A stretch of DNA of 54,139 bases from an uncultured Selenomonadales bacterium (GTDB taxonomy: Bacteria > Bacillota > Negativicutes > Selenomonadales > Selenomonadaceae). Every line of letters starts with the position of its first letter. The first letter of the stretch is position 1. The notes beneath the pieces were generated by a model that worked only from the letters and a program-made list of their open reading frames with translations, searched no databases and had not been told where the DNA came from. Shown piece by piece: positions 34,770-42,803 of this stretch. Made by a program: the position numbers and the translations under genes. The stretch is from NCBI GenBank assembly GCA_947165145.1, contig CAMUZG010000015.1, positions 1 through 54,139 of the forward strand, given 5' to 3'.

Positions 34770-35234
34770 ATGAGCGAAAACCATCAGCTGTTCGGATTGA
34801 AAGATCTGCGTGCGAAATTGTCTGAGCGCGGCTACAAAATGACACCGCAACGCAAAGAGATTTTGAAAATTTTCGTCGAGCATCCGAAAATTCACCACAT
34901 GAGCGCGGAAGATGTCTACGATTTTCTCCGCAAGAACGACTCGGAAATCGGTTTGGCGACGGTTTATCGCGCCTTGGATTTGTTGAGCGAATTGGGAATT
35001 CTCGTTCAAGTCGATTTCGGCGACGGTTGCGCCAGATACGAACTAAACACCGCTGATCCGAACGTTCATCATCATCATCATTTGATTTGCCTGAAGTGCA
35101 AGCGCGTTATTGAGTTCGAGGAAGATTTTTTGGACTATTTGGAATATACAATCGAAAAACAATCCGGCTTTCAAATTGTCAATCACGAAGTGAAATTTTT
35201 CGGCTACTGCAAAGATTGTCGAGCTGACGATTGA
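34770..35234 (+). CDS. fur: Fur-family metalloregulator
   Basis: A 154-residue Fur-type repressor. The N-terminal winged helix has GYKMTPQRKEILKIF and the recognition helix region GLATVYRALDLL. The metal-binding half has a run of five His (100-104), a structural CxxC at 107-110 and another CxxC at 147-150, fitting Fur rather than Zur or PerR with moderate certainty. Own promoter and strong ribosome site. hemZ follows after 19 bases, a plausible iron/heme regulatory link. Confidence 0.92.
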   Translation: MSENHQLFGLKDLRAKLSERGYKMTPQRKEILKIFVEHPKIHHMSAEDVYDFLRKNDSEIGLATVYRALDLLSELGILVQVDFGDGCARYELNTADPNVHHHHHLICLKCKRVIEFEEDFLDYLEYTIEKQSGFQIVNHEVKFFGYCKDCRADD

Positions 35235-35253
35235 GCGGAAGGAGACGAAGATT

Positions 35254-36990
35254 TTGGGCATCAAGATAAAAAAAATCACGCTCCTGGGCGTGCGCGACTT
35301 CTCCAAAATCGTCGGCGAAGTTTTACGGTCGTTGAAAGTCGAAATCTGCGCGGACAACGGAGACATTGACGGCTTGGAAATTTTTAACGAGGTCGTCGTT
35401 AATCGAATCTTCACGCGCTTGAAAATCACATCGGACGGCGAAAATTTATTCTTCCGCAAAAGTTCGCAGGTTCGTCGCGAAGAACGTTTCGGCTCGGAAG
35501 TCAATCGGCTCGTCAAAAAAAATCTTTACACGCTATTAGTCGAAGCGTTCGGCTTGAAAGCGGTTCCTTACGGAATTTTGCATGGCGTGCGTCCGACAAA
35601 AATTATCCAGCGTTGGCTTGATGACGATTTCGGCGTGACAAGTCAAGGCGTTATTGACCGCGACAAAATTTCACGACGAATTTGTTCCGATTTCCTGACT
35701 GACCGCGACAAGGCGACGCTTTTGACGGAAGTTGCCGTTCGACAGCTGCCGATTATCCGTTCAAGCACCGATAAAACCGTCGGCGTGTACGTCGGAATTC
35801 CGTTTTGCAAGACGCGCTGTCTGTACTGTTCCTTCCCGTCGAACGTTTTGCCTGCCGATGAAAAAGTTGCGGAATTTATGGCGGTTTTGACACGCGACAT
35901 TAATGCGGCGTCCGAAACAATTAAACGTTTCGGGCTGAACGTGCAGACGATTTACGTTGGCGGCGGTACTCCGACTGCTTTGCCCGAAAAATTTTTCGTA
36001 GAAATGCTCGCTCAAGTTCACGACAAATTCAACGGCGCGTCTGTCGAAGAATTCACGGTCGAATGTGGTCGTCCCGATACAATTACGCCCGAAAAAATTT
36101 CTGCCTTGAAAAAATTCGGCGTCACGCGAGTCAGTGTCAATCCGCAGACAATGCATCAGCGCACGCTTGACATTATCGGTCGCAAACACACGGTTGAAGA
36201 CGTGATTCAAGCTTACGATTCGTTGCGGGCGGCGGGCGATTGGAAAATCAACATGGATTTGATTGTCGGCTTGCCTGGCGAACATTTTGACGATTTTAAA
36301 GTCACGTTGAACAAAATTATTGCGCTTACCCCCGATGACGTGACGATTCACGCTTTGGCAATTAAACGCGGCTCCGAATTGCAAATGCGACTTGCCGATG
36401 AAGTCAATCGATTGGAAGATTTTAATTTGCCGAGCGACGCCGAAGTTCGCAAAATGTCCGAATACGCCGCCGAAATTCTACGCAAGAAAAATTATTTGCC
36501 GTACTATCTTTATCGGCAAGATTACATGAGCGGGCAGATTGAAAACGTCGGTTGGTGTCGTCGCGGTGACGAAGGAATTTACAACGTTCAGATAATGGGC
36601 GAACGACAGACGATTTTGGGCGTTGGGGCAGCGGCGTCGACGAAAGTTCCCGATAATTCCGCGAGAAAAATTTTGACTGCCTTCACAGCGAAAGATTTGC
36701 CGACTTACCTGCGCGACATTGACAAATATATTGAGCAGCGTGAAAAAGTTTTGGCTCAAGTCTATCAGCCTGTCGAAGTCGCAGAGATTGAGCCGTTGAA
36801 CGCGATTGATGATGTTGTGACGATTGAACAGTCGCCCGCAGATGATGTCAAGACGATTGAGCCGTTGCCAGCGATTGATGACGTTGTGACGATTGAACAA
36901 TCGCCCGAAAAAAAAAAAAGTCGCCGACGACGACGAAAACAAATTTCCCAAGCGAAGAAAGGAGCGCAGATTGATGGCATACGTGACTAA
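35254..36990 (+). CDS. hemZ: Coproporphyrinogen dehydrogenase HemZ-type radical SAM protein with extended tail
   Basis: A 578-residue radical SAM protein of the HemZ/HemN group, associated with oxygen-independent coproporphyrinogen III oxidation in heme synthesis. A leading domain (about 1-165) contains YGILHGVRPTKIIQ. The cluster motif CKTRCLYC is near residue 187; VGGGTPTAL and DLIVGLPGE follow, and MSGQIENVGWC begins the C-terminal module. The family usually ends near residue 500. Here an extra tail of about 75 residues holds two 23-residue repeats (IEPLNAIDDVVTIEQSP and IEPLPAIDDVVTIEQSP), then a basic KKKSRRRRRK stretch coded across an 11-A run. TTG start at 35254. It overlaps the next gene by 17 bases. 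Confidence 0.92.
   Translation: MGIKIKKITLLGVRDFSKIVGEVLRSLKVEICADNGDIDGLEIFNEVVVNRIFTRLKITSDGENLFFRKSSQVRREERFGSEVNRLVKKNLYTLLVEAFGLKAVPYGILHGVRPTKIIQRWLDDDFGVTSQGVIDRDKISRRICSDFLTDRDKATLLTEVAVRQLPIIRSSTDKTVGVYVGIPFCKTRCLYCSFPSNVLPADEKVAEFMAVLTRDINAASETIKRFGLNVQTIYVGGGTPTALPEKFFVEMLAQVHDKFNGASVEEFTVECGRPDTITPEKISALKKFGVTRVSVNPQTMHQRTLDIIGRKHTVEDVIQAYDSLRAAGDWKINMDLIVGLPGEHFDDFKVTLNKIIALTPDDVTIHALAIKRGSELQMRLADEVNRLEDFNLPSDAEVRKMSEYAAEILRKKNYLPYYLYRQDYMSGQIENVGWCRRGDEGIYNVQIMGERQTILGVGAAASTKVPDNSARKILTAFTAKDLPTYLRDIDKYIEQREKVLAQVYQPVEVAEIEPLNAIDDVVTIEQSPADDVKTIEPLPAIDDVVTIEQSPEKKKSRRRRRKQISQAKKGAQIDGIRD
36786..36907 (+). repeat. Two 69-bp tandem units in the hemZ tail
   Basis: Units starting with GATTGAGCCGTTG at 36786 and 36855 are nearly identical over about 53 bases each and encode the duplicated IEPLxAIDDVVTIEQSP segments. 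The second ends at an 11-A homopolymer (36908-36918). Confidence 0.85.
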
Positions 36991-37822
36991 GAACGAGATG
37001 ATTGAGATTTTCCGCGACACTGAAGAATTTTACCGCAGCGATGAAAATTTGCGGCGTGCGATTCAGGATTCGATTAAAGCCACGGCTTTTTACGGTGCGG
37101 AAGATTATCCGTCATTGTCCGAACGTCGATTCAAGAAAACGAAAATTTCTGTTGTCAGGCGACGGACATTCGACGCGGCGATTGCAATGCAGAAACGTCA
37201 CCTTGAGCTGAAAATTGCCGTACATAATTTTGCTTCGGCGACAAATCCCGGCGGCGGCGTAAAACACGGTTCGCGGGCACAGGAAGAGGCACTTTGCCGT
37301 TGCTCGACGCTGTATCCCGTGCTCAACACCGAAGAGAATTGGAACCGCTACTACAACGTCAATCGGAGAAGTTTTAATCCGCTTCACGACGACGCTTGCA
37401 TTTACACGCCCGAAATTATCGTCTGCAAAAGCGATATTGATAAACCTGCGCGGCTTCCGCGTGACAAATGGGATTTGGTCGACGTGATAACGATTGCCGC
37501 GCCAAATTTGCGTGAACATGCGTCGAACATTTACAATCCGAACGAAAGCGAATCAAAATCCATCACTGACGAGGAACTTTTTGCGTTGCATGAAAGTCGA
37601 CTTCGGCACATGTTCACAGTTGTCGCTCATCACGGCGCGGAAATTTTCGTGACGGGTGCTTTCGGTTGTGGAGCATTTCAAAATAATCCCAAAGTCGTCG
37701 CGCAGGCTTATAAAAAAGTTTTGCCCGAATTCGACGGCTACTTTAAGGAAGTTGTTTTCGCGATTTACTGCCGCCCGCAAGAGACGATTAACTTCGACAC
37801 GTTCAAAAATATTCTTGAGTGA
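36974..37822 (+). CDS. Bacterial-type poly(ADP-ribose) glycohydrolase-like protein (TIGR02452/DUF2263)
   Basis: A 282-residue macrodomain-fold protein of the TIGR02452 family. The catalytic signature of microbial PARG is present: GGG at 93-95 and QEE at 103-105 in NPGGGVKHGSRAQEEALCR, followed by GAFGCGAFQNNP near 230. It would remove poly- or mono-ADP-ribose from proteins or nucleic acids. ATG at 36974 follows AAGGAG and overlaps the hemZ end by 17 bases. Its reading frame stays open upstream through the 11-A run of hemZ, so a one-base contraction there would fuse the two proteins. Confidence 0.88.
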   Translation: MAYVTKNEMIEIFRDTEEFYRSDENLRRAIQDSIKATAFYGAEDYPSLSERRFKKTKISVVRRRTFDAAIAMQKRHLELKIAVHNFASATNPGGGVKHGSRAQEEALCRCSTLYPVLNTEENWNRYYNVNRRSFNPLHDDACIYTPEIIVCKSDIDKPARLPRDKWDLVDVITIAAPNLREHASNIYNPNESESKSITDEELFALHESRLRHMFTVVAHHGAEIFVTGAFGCGAFQNNPKVVAQAYKKVLPEFDGYFKEVVFAIYCRPQETINFDTFKNILE

Positions 37823-37849
37823 CTTTGAAAATTTTAGGAGGCTGAAATT

Positions 37850-39109
37850 TTGCTGACGAATGCGCCGAGAGGCACCAAAGACATTTTGCCGGAGCAGACG
37901 ATTAATTGGCTTTGGCTTGAAAATAAAATTCGCGAACTGTGCGCGTTGTACGGCTACGACGAGATTCGCACGCCGACTTTTGAACACACGGAACTTTTTC
38001 TGCGCGGCATCGGCGAAGGCACTGACGTCGTCGACAAGGAGATGTACACGTTCACTGACCGCGGCGACCGCTCGATAACGTTGCGTCCCGAAAATACTGC
38101 GTCGGTTGTGCGTGCCTATCTGCAGAACAAACTTTACGCCAACGTCGGGCTCGTGAAACTTTTTTATATCGGCTCGATGTTCCGCTACGACAGACCGCAA
38201 GCAGGACGTCTGCGCGAATTTCATCAATTCGGAGTTGAAGCTATCGGAGAAAAAAATCCTGCCGTCGACGCTGAAATAATTTTATTGGCGTGGGAATTTT
38301 TGCGGAGTTTGGGGCTTAACGACTTGACGCTGAAGATTAACACCGTTGGTTGTCCCGCGTGCCGACCGATTTTCCGCCGCAAACTCACCGAATACTTTAC
38401 TGAGAACGCTGAAGATTTGTGCGAAGATTGTCTGCGTCGATTGGAGAAAAATCCGTTGCGAATTCTCGATTGCAAAGTTGATGCTAGCAAAGATGTTCTG
38501 GACGACGCGCCGAGAATTGAAACGTGCCTTTGCGACGATTGCCGCGAGCATTTTAATTCGCTGAAAAAATTTTTAACGTCCGCAGGCATTGAATACGTTG
38601 TTGACAATCGGCTGGTGCGTGGGCTTGACTACTATACCAAGACGGCTTTTGAGATTCAATACGCGCCATTGGGTGCTCAATCTGCGGTTGCGGGCGGCGG
38701 TCGCTATGACGGGCTCATCAAAGAAATTGGCGGCGACGATACTCCGGCTGTCGGTTTTGCGGCTGGTCTCGAACGAATTCTTCTTGCGTTGGAACTTCAA
38801 GGCATGTTGCCTGCTCAGACAAAAAAAATTGACGCGTTCGTGGTGAGCGGCGGTGCTGCTGCCGAAGTTTACGCGTTCAAACTGCTGACTGACTTGCGGC
38901 GACAAAATATTTCTGCGGCGATGGACTTTGCCAAAAAGAGCATGAAAGCTCAGATGAAGTCTGCGGCGAAATCGGGTGCAAAGTTCGCGCTGATTGTTGG
39001 CGACGACGAGGTTGCAAGCTCGACCGTCACAATAAAAAATTTGGAGACTGCCGCGCAGGAAAACGTTGCCTTTGCGGAAGTCTCCGAAAAAATTTGCGGT
39101 GAGCTTTGA
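37850..39109 (+). CDS. hisS: Histidyl-tRNA synthetase
   Basis: A 419-residue class II synthetase for tRNA-His. Seen: N-terminal APRGTKDILPEQ; motif 1/2 region RPENTASVVRAYL and FYIGSMFRYDRPQAGRLREFHQFGVE; the histidine-specific LVRGLDYYTKTAFEI; motif 3 AVGFAAGLERIL; and a C-terminal anticodon-binding domain. Length is normal. TTG at 37850 is supported by AGGAGG eight bases upstream. The 3' end is followed by GCTGATA and AATTCC repeats and converges with ribH. aspS, a frequent partner, is not adjacent. Confidence 0.97.
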   Translation: MLTNAPRGTKDILPEQTINWLWLENKIRELCALYGYDEIRTPTFEHTELFLRGIGEGTDVVDKEMYTFTDRGDRSITLRPENTASVVRAYLQNKLYANVGLVKLFYIGSMFRYDRPQAGRLREFHQFGVEAIGEKNPAVDAEIILLAWEFLRSLGLNDLTLKINTVGCPACRPIFRRKLTEYFTENAEDLCEDCLRRLEKNPLRILDCKVDASKDVLDDAPRIETCLCDDCREHFNSLKKFLTSAGIEYVVDNRLVRGLDYYTKTAFEIQYAPLGAQSAVAGGGRYDGLIKEIGGDDTPAVGFAAGLERILLALELQGMLPAQTKKIDAFVVSGGAAAEVYAFKLLTDLRRQNISAAMDFAKKSMKAQMKSAAKSGAKFALIVGDDEVASSTVTIKNLETAAQENVAFAEVSEKICGEL

Positions 39110-39112
39110 GGT

Positions 39113-39177
39113 TATAGCTGATAGCTGATAGCTTATAGGTTTTGTAATTCCAAATTCCTAATTCCCAATTCCTAATT
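39113..39177. repeat. GCTGATA and AATTCC repeats between hisS and ribH
   Basis: Tandem GCTGATA units (39113-39137) are followed by AATTCC units (39146-39177). The right part encodes the last residues of ribH (LGIGN) and its TAG stop on the minus strand. Confidence 0.8.
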
Positions 39178-39631
39178 GATTCAGCAGATTTGCCATTTCC
39201 ATTGCGGAAATCGCGGCGTCAAAGCCTTTGTTGCCCGATTTTGTGCCGGCACGTTCAATCGCCTGCTGAATGTTCTCGGTTGTGACGACTCCGAAAATCG
39301 TCGGGACACCGCTTTGAAGTCCGACTTGAGCCACGCCCTTTGAAACTTCACTGCAAACGTAATCGTAATGAGTAGTTGCACCGCGAATCACTGCGCCGAG
39401 ACAAATTATCGCGTCGAAATTTTTGGTCGACGCCAATTTTTTTGCGACAAGCGGAATTTCAAATGAACCAGGCACCCACACGACAGAAATATTTTCGTCG
39501 GGAGTTTCGTGGCGTTTGAGAGCGTCAATCGCGCCGCCTAAAAGTTTGCTCGTGATGAATTCGTTAAACCTGGCGACAACGATTGCAAATTTCAAATCGC
39601 GTCCGCTGATAATTCCTTCGTAAGTTTTCAT
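39158..39631 (-). CDS. ribH: 6,7-dimethyl-8-ribityllumazine synthase
   Basis: A 157-residue lumazine synthase, the penultimate riboflavin step. Seen: [49 protein letters not shown] with catalytic His, and [13 protein letters not shown]. The chain ends in [12 protein letters not shown], where the final LGIGN and the TAG come from an AATTCC repeat, so the natural end has been replaced or extended by it. ATG at 39629-39631 follows GGAGGTAG. It is the last gene of the riboswitch-controlled ribE-ribBA-ribH unit. Confidence 0.96.
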   Translation of the reverse strand: MKTYEGIISGRDLKFAIVVARFNEFITSKLLGGAIDALKRHETPDENISVVWVPGSFEIPLVAKKLASTKNFDAIICLGAVIRGATTHYDYVCSEVSKGVAQVGLQSGVPTIFGVVTTENIQQAIERAGTKSGNKGFDAAISAMEMANLLNQLGIGN

Positions 39632-39685
39632 TCTGCTACCTCCAAAAAATTTTTCAAACATGACGATATAAGCACATGAACCGAC

Positions 39686-39707
39686 AATTAATTCCTAATT
39701 CCTAATT
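39686..39707. repeat. AATTCC-type repeat at the end of ribBA
   Basis: AATTAATTCCTAATTCCTAATT. On the minus strand it supplies the last Asn codon and the TAG stop of ribBA. Same element as at 39146-39177. Confidence 0.8.
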
Positions 39708-40898
39708 GAATACGTGACCCATTTTGATTTTTTTGACGGCAAGATAATTTTTATCGAACTTCGTCGGCGCAATGACAATCGGGACGCGTTCAGTTATCGT
39801 CAAGCCGTGACCTTCAAGCCCTGCGCGTTTGGCGGGATTGTTCGTCAGCAGGCGAATCGTCGTCAAGCCGAGATCAGAAAGAATTTGTGCGCCGATACCG
39901 TAGTCGCGAAGGTCGGGTTTGAATCCGAGAATGATGTTCGCCTCAACGGTGTCATTGCCAGCGTCTTGCAGAGCGTACGCGCGAATTTTGTTCGCCAAAC
40001 CGATTCCGCGACCTTCTTGCCGCATGTAAAGCAAAACGCCTTCGCCAGCCGCATCAATTTTTTTGAGAGCAGTGGCAAGTTGATCTCCGCAATCGCAACG
40101 TAATGAGCCGAGAGCGTCGCCCGTCAAACATTCCGAATGAACGCGCACGAGAACATTTTCCTTGCCGGCAACGTCGCCTTTGACAATCGCGAGATGACAT
40201 TTACCGTCGAGAGTGCTTTCATAAGCTTTGAGCCGAAAATGACCGTATTTGCTGGGAAAATCGACGTCGGCAATTTTTTTTACGAATTTCTCCGTGCGTT
40301 TGCGATATTCAATCAGTGCGCGGACGGTGATTATGCTCAAACCGTGTTTGTCGGCGAATTTTTTTAAGCCTTCAGTGCGCATCATGTGCCCGTCGTCGTC
40401 CATAATCTCGCAGCACAGTCCTGCAGGATAAAAGCCCGCCAGTCGTGCAAGGTCAGTCGTCGTCTCAGTGTGTCCCGCGCGCCGAAGTACTCCGCCTTCG
40501 ACAGAACGCAAAGGAAAGACGTGACCGGGTCGCCTGAAACTTGACGGTTTGGAATTTTTGTCGAGAAGCAACTTAATCGTGTGACAACGTTCGTAAGCCG
40601 AAATTCCAGTCTCCGTATCGAAGCCGTCAATCGACACCGTGAAAGCCGTTTCATGATTATCAGTGTTATTGACGACCATTTGCCCGATTTCGAGTTCGTC
40701 AAGGCGTTTACCGTCAATCGGCGTGCAAATCAAACCTTTAGCGTGCGTTGCCATGAAATTTATGTCTGCTGGCGTGACGGTCTCCGCCGCGACAATCAAA
40801 TCGCCTTCGTTCTCGCGGTCTTCATCGTCGACAACGACAATCATTTTTCCGCGTTTGATGTCGTCAATCGCCTGCTCAATCGTTGCAAAATCGCTCAT
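39702..40898 (-). CDS. ribBA: Bifunctional DHBP synthase / GTP cyclohydrolase II
   Basis: A 398-residue fusion. The N-terminal RibB half (about 1-200) makes 3,4-dihydroxy-2-butanone 4-phosphate: [24 protein letters not shown] and [24 protein letters not shown] (active site). The C-terminal RibA half opens [27 protein letters not shown] gives the zinc cysteines, and [22 protein letters not shown] the catalytic loop. Both active sites look intact. The start overlaps the ribE stop by ATGA and is preceded by GGAGG. The stop codon lies inside an AATTCC repeat. Confidence 0.97.
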   Translation of the reverse strand: MSDFATIEQAIDDIKRGKMIVVVDDEDRENEGDLIVAAETVTPADINFMATHAKGLICTPIDGKRLDELEIGQMVVNNTDNHETAFTVSIDGFDTETGISAYERCHTIKLLLDKNSKPSSFRRPGHVFPLRSVEGGVLRRAGHTETTTDLARLAGFYPAGLCCEIMDDDGHMMRTEGLKKFADKHGLSIITVRALIEYRKRTEKFVKKIADVDFPSKYGHFRLKAYESTLDGKCHLAIVKGDVAGKENVLVRVHSECLTGDALGSLRCDCGDQLATALKKIDAAGEGVLLYMRQEGRGIGLANKIRAYALQDAGNDTVEANIILGFKPDLRDYGIGAQILSDLGLTTIRLLTNNPAKRAGLEGHGLTITERVPIVIAPTKFDKNYLAVKKIKMGHVFN

Positions 40899-41521
40899 AA
40901 AAATCCGTTCGCCTCCAAAAAATTTTTATTAATTGTTTCCGACGCTTTGAAGTTCATCAATCGGTCGACGTACTTCGCCAAAACGTCCGTTTCAATGTTG
41001 ACGGGGCTGCCGACGCGTTTATTTTTGAAATTCGTGACTTCGCGGGTGTGCGGAATCATCGACACGCTAAATTTGTCCGAATCGGCGTCCACAACCGTCA
41101 AGCTGATACCGTCGAGCGCAACGGAGCCTTTCGCCGCGATTTGTCGGAGCAAAAAATTTTCCGCCGCAATGTCGATAATCAATGCGTTGCCTTCGGGGCG
41201 AATGCTCAAAATTTTTCCGACGCCGTCAATGTGTCCGCTGACGATATGCCCGCCGAGCCTGTCACCGATTTTCAAAGCGCGTTCGAGATTGACTGCTCCG
41301 CCGCGATTGAGTTCGGCAAGCGAAGTTTTGCGGAAAGTTTCGGGCATGACGTCCGCCGCGAAAAAATTTTCCCCAAAGTCAACGACCGTCAAGCAAATTC
41401 CGTTCACGGCGATACTGTCGCCGATTTTGATGTCGTCGAGAATTTTTGAGCAGGAAATTTCTATTTGACCGTCGCTTGAACTTTTGAGCCGCCCGACTTC
41501 CTCAATAATGCCCGTGAACAA
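40895..41521 (-). CDS. ribE: Riboflavin synthase, alpha subunit
   Basis: A 208-residue trimeric enzyme that dismutates two lumazines to riboflavin. Two lumazine-binding barrels are seen: [10 protein letters not shown] ... [11 protein letters not shown] ... [15 protein letters not shown], then [20 protein letters not shown] ... [15 protein letters not shown]. The start is TTG at 41519-41521 after GGGGGTG. It is the first gene behind the FMN riboswitch and overlaps ribBA by four bases. Confidence 0.96.
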   Translation of the reverse strand: MFTGIIEEVGRLKSSSDGQIEISCSKILDDIKIGDSIAVNGICLTVVDFGENFFAADVMPETFRKTSLAELNRGGAVNLERALKIGDRLGGHIVSGHIDGVGKILSIRPEGNALIIDIAAENFLLRQIAAKGSVALDGISLTVVDADSDKFSVSMIPHTREVTNFKNKRVGSPVNIETDVLAKYVDRLMNFKASETINKNFLEANGFL

Positions 41522-41533
41522 TTTTTCACCCCC

Positions 41534-41568
41534 AAAAAAAATTTAAACCGCCGCGAAATTTCGGGCGG
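41534..41568 (-). terminator. Riboswitch expression-platform terminator
   Basis: Minus strand CCGCCCG, loop AAATTT, CGCGGCGG (one bulge) is followed by TTTAAATTTTTTTT and then the ribE ribosome site. FMN binding upstream would favour this hairpin and stop transcription. Confidence 0.75.
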
Positions 41569-41590
41569 GAAAATTCAAATTATGTGCGCC

Positions 41591-41699
41591 AAACTTTTTC
41601 GTCCGGACTTTAACCGTCGGTCTCGGAATTTCGCCGAGTCATGCAAAATTGCTCGCGGACTGTCACCGCCGGTGGAGAATTTCGCTCCGCCCCAAGTTT
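41591..41699 (-). promoter_or_regulatory. FMN riboswitch (RFN element)
   Basis: Minus strand shows the RFN consensus in order: GGGGCGGAGCGAAATTCTCC, ACCGGCGGTGA, AGTCCGCGAGC, CGGCGAAATTCCGA, GACCGACGGTTAAAGTCCGG. The closing stem pairs AAACTT at the 5' end with AAGTTT at the 3' end. It controls ribE-ribBA-ribH by FMN feedback. ribD lies upstream of it, outside its direct control. Confidence 0.96.
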
Positions 41700-41702
41700 C
41701 AC

Positions 41703-41741
41703 GCGTCAACGATAGCACGATTAACGTTGCCTGTCAAATTG
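41703..41741. repeat. Diverged duplicate of the 3' end of the YkgJ-like gene
   Basis: About 31 of 39 bases match 41814-41852, which codes for the C-terminus of the YkgJ-like gene. Spacing is 111 bases. This suggests an old local duplication between the riboswitch and that gene. Confidence 0.55.
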
Positions 41742-41780
41742 CTTGAGCGCGGCGAACAACTTCGATTTATAATAACGTCA

Positions 41781-41813
41781 CGGCGCGACATCTGGATGCA
41801 ACGTCACGTTGCC
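41781..41813 (+). repeat. Palindromic dispersed repeat, copy D (partial)
   Basis: CGGCGCGACATCTGGAT then GCAACGTCACGTTGC (41798-41812). The central bases 41804-41806 are the TGA stop of the YkgJ-like gene on the minus strand. Confidence 0.8.
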
Positions 41814-42094
41814 ACGTCGACGATAACACGATTATCTTGCGCTGTCAATTTTTTTAAACGTTCGCAAGCGTCGTGATTGAGCTTGTAAAAATCTTCGCGG
41901 CTCATCGTCTGCGACAAAAATTTTTCGTAGTAAGCGTCGACATTGCAGAAAATCGGGCGTTCGGCATAAATCCTGCAAAGATTCGTTGTCTCGTCGAAAT
42001 TTTTGCAAACGCCGTCTCCGCGGTCGAGTTCGTGATTAAAATTCGCCAGCCGAATATTTCTGCAACACAATCCGCAACGGTCACAATCAAACAA
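41804..42094 (-). CDS. YkgJ-family cysteine-cluster protein
   Basis: A 96-residue protein of the YkgJ/UPF0153 family, thought to bind a metal or Fe-S cluster; function is not established. Cysteines: CDRCGLCC near the N-terminus, DGVCKNF, NLCRIY and RPIFCNVD. The start is set at TTG 42092-42094, eight bases after GGAGG, giving MFDCDRCGLCC, the usual family beginning; a longer frame to 42109 would begin before the ribosome site. The last codons run into a palindromic repeat, whose centre is the stop codon. Confidence 0.85.
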   Translation of the reverse strand: MFDCDRCGLCCRNIRLANFNHELDRGDGVCKNFDETTNLCRIYAERPIFCNVDAYYEKFLSQTMSREDFYKLNHDACERLKKLTAQDNRVIVDVAT

Positions 42095-42143
42095 AATTTT
42101 CACCTCCAAACGCGGTGAATGACTTCGACAGGTTACAATGTTA

Positions 42144-42176
42144 CGGCGCGACCGTTGGATGCAACGTCACGTTGCC
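42144..42176 (+). repeat. Palindromic dispersed repeat, copy E (partial)
   Basis: CGGCGCGACCGTTGGAT then GCAACGTCACGTTGC (42161-42175). It lies between the peptidase-like gene and the YkgJ-like gene. Confidence 0.8.
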
Positions 42177-42192
42177 GCCGCAACAATCGCAA

Positions 42193-42801
42193 TCAAATTT
42201 CAAAGAGAATCAGCCCGCCTTTCCGAGAGTAGCCCGTGTTCCACAGCGTCGCGAAATCAAACCAACGTCCCACGCCGTATGACACGGCTTGAACAAAAAA
42301 TTCTTCGTCGCGCAGTTCGTAGCCGTTCAAAATAAACCAGTGCCAAACGTAATCCTGCAACGATTGCGCTTGATGATTGAGCGTCAGGCAGGGAATCGGA
42401 TATTTCGCGTCGATTTGGCGGCGAATAACTTCCTGCGTATCATCAAAATAATTTTCGCCAGACCAGCCCGACAACTTCAAATCAACGTTGCGGTCGCTCA
42501 AAAATTTTCCGAAGCCGTCAAGATAAATTTCCAGCTTGTCGACGCCCGACCAACGCGGATAAAGATACGGCTCCATAATTTTGCCGAAACGCAAATAATC
42601 TTCCCGCGTGACATTTTGCGAATCGAACGGGTACAGCCCGCGCAGTCCGAAATATTTTTCAAGGCAGATGGCGCAATCGCACGCCGTAATCGCCGCACAA
42701 CCGCCGACGTGCATTCCGAAATCGGTGATTCGCGAATACCAATCCTGTTGCCCGCCAAGCGAGTCGCCAACGTAAAAATGCGGCAAAATTTTTTTGTCCA
42801 A
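42193..42801 (-). CDS. Unknown protein, possibly C39-like cysteine peptidase fold
   Basis: A 202-residue protein without signal peptide. The N-terminal half has GMHVGGCAAITACDCAIC, with Cys35 at the start of a helix as in papain-like folds. The C-terminal half has PIPCLTLNHQ with His143 and YVWHWFILNGYEL with His154 and Asn160, which could complete a Cys-His-Asn site. This is only a suggestion. The start is TTG at 42799-42801, seven bases after GGAGG inside the ribD end. Translation is coupled to ribD, with a four-base overlap. Confidence 0.7.
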   Translation of the reverse strand: MDKKILPHFYVGDSLGGQQDWYSRITDFGMHVGGCAAITACDCAICLEKYFGLRGLYPFDSQNVTREDYLRFGKIMEPYLYPRWSGVDKLEIYLDGFGKFLSDRNVDLKLSGWSGENYFDDTQEVIRRQIDAKYPIPCLTLNHQAQSLQDYVWHWFILNGYELRDEEFFVQAVSYGVGRWFDFATLWNTGYSRKGGLILFEI

Positions 42802-42803
42802 GT

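Noticed and set aside
36893-36973. Upstream ATG for the PARG-like gene at 36893
   Set aside because: The codons come from the hemZ tail read in another frame; the ATG at 36974 has the ribosome site and the family start.
39113-39177. Possible CRISPR-like array after hisS
   Set aside because: Units are 6-10 bases, with no unique spacers and no cas genes nearby; it is a simple dispersed repeat.
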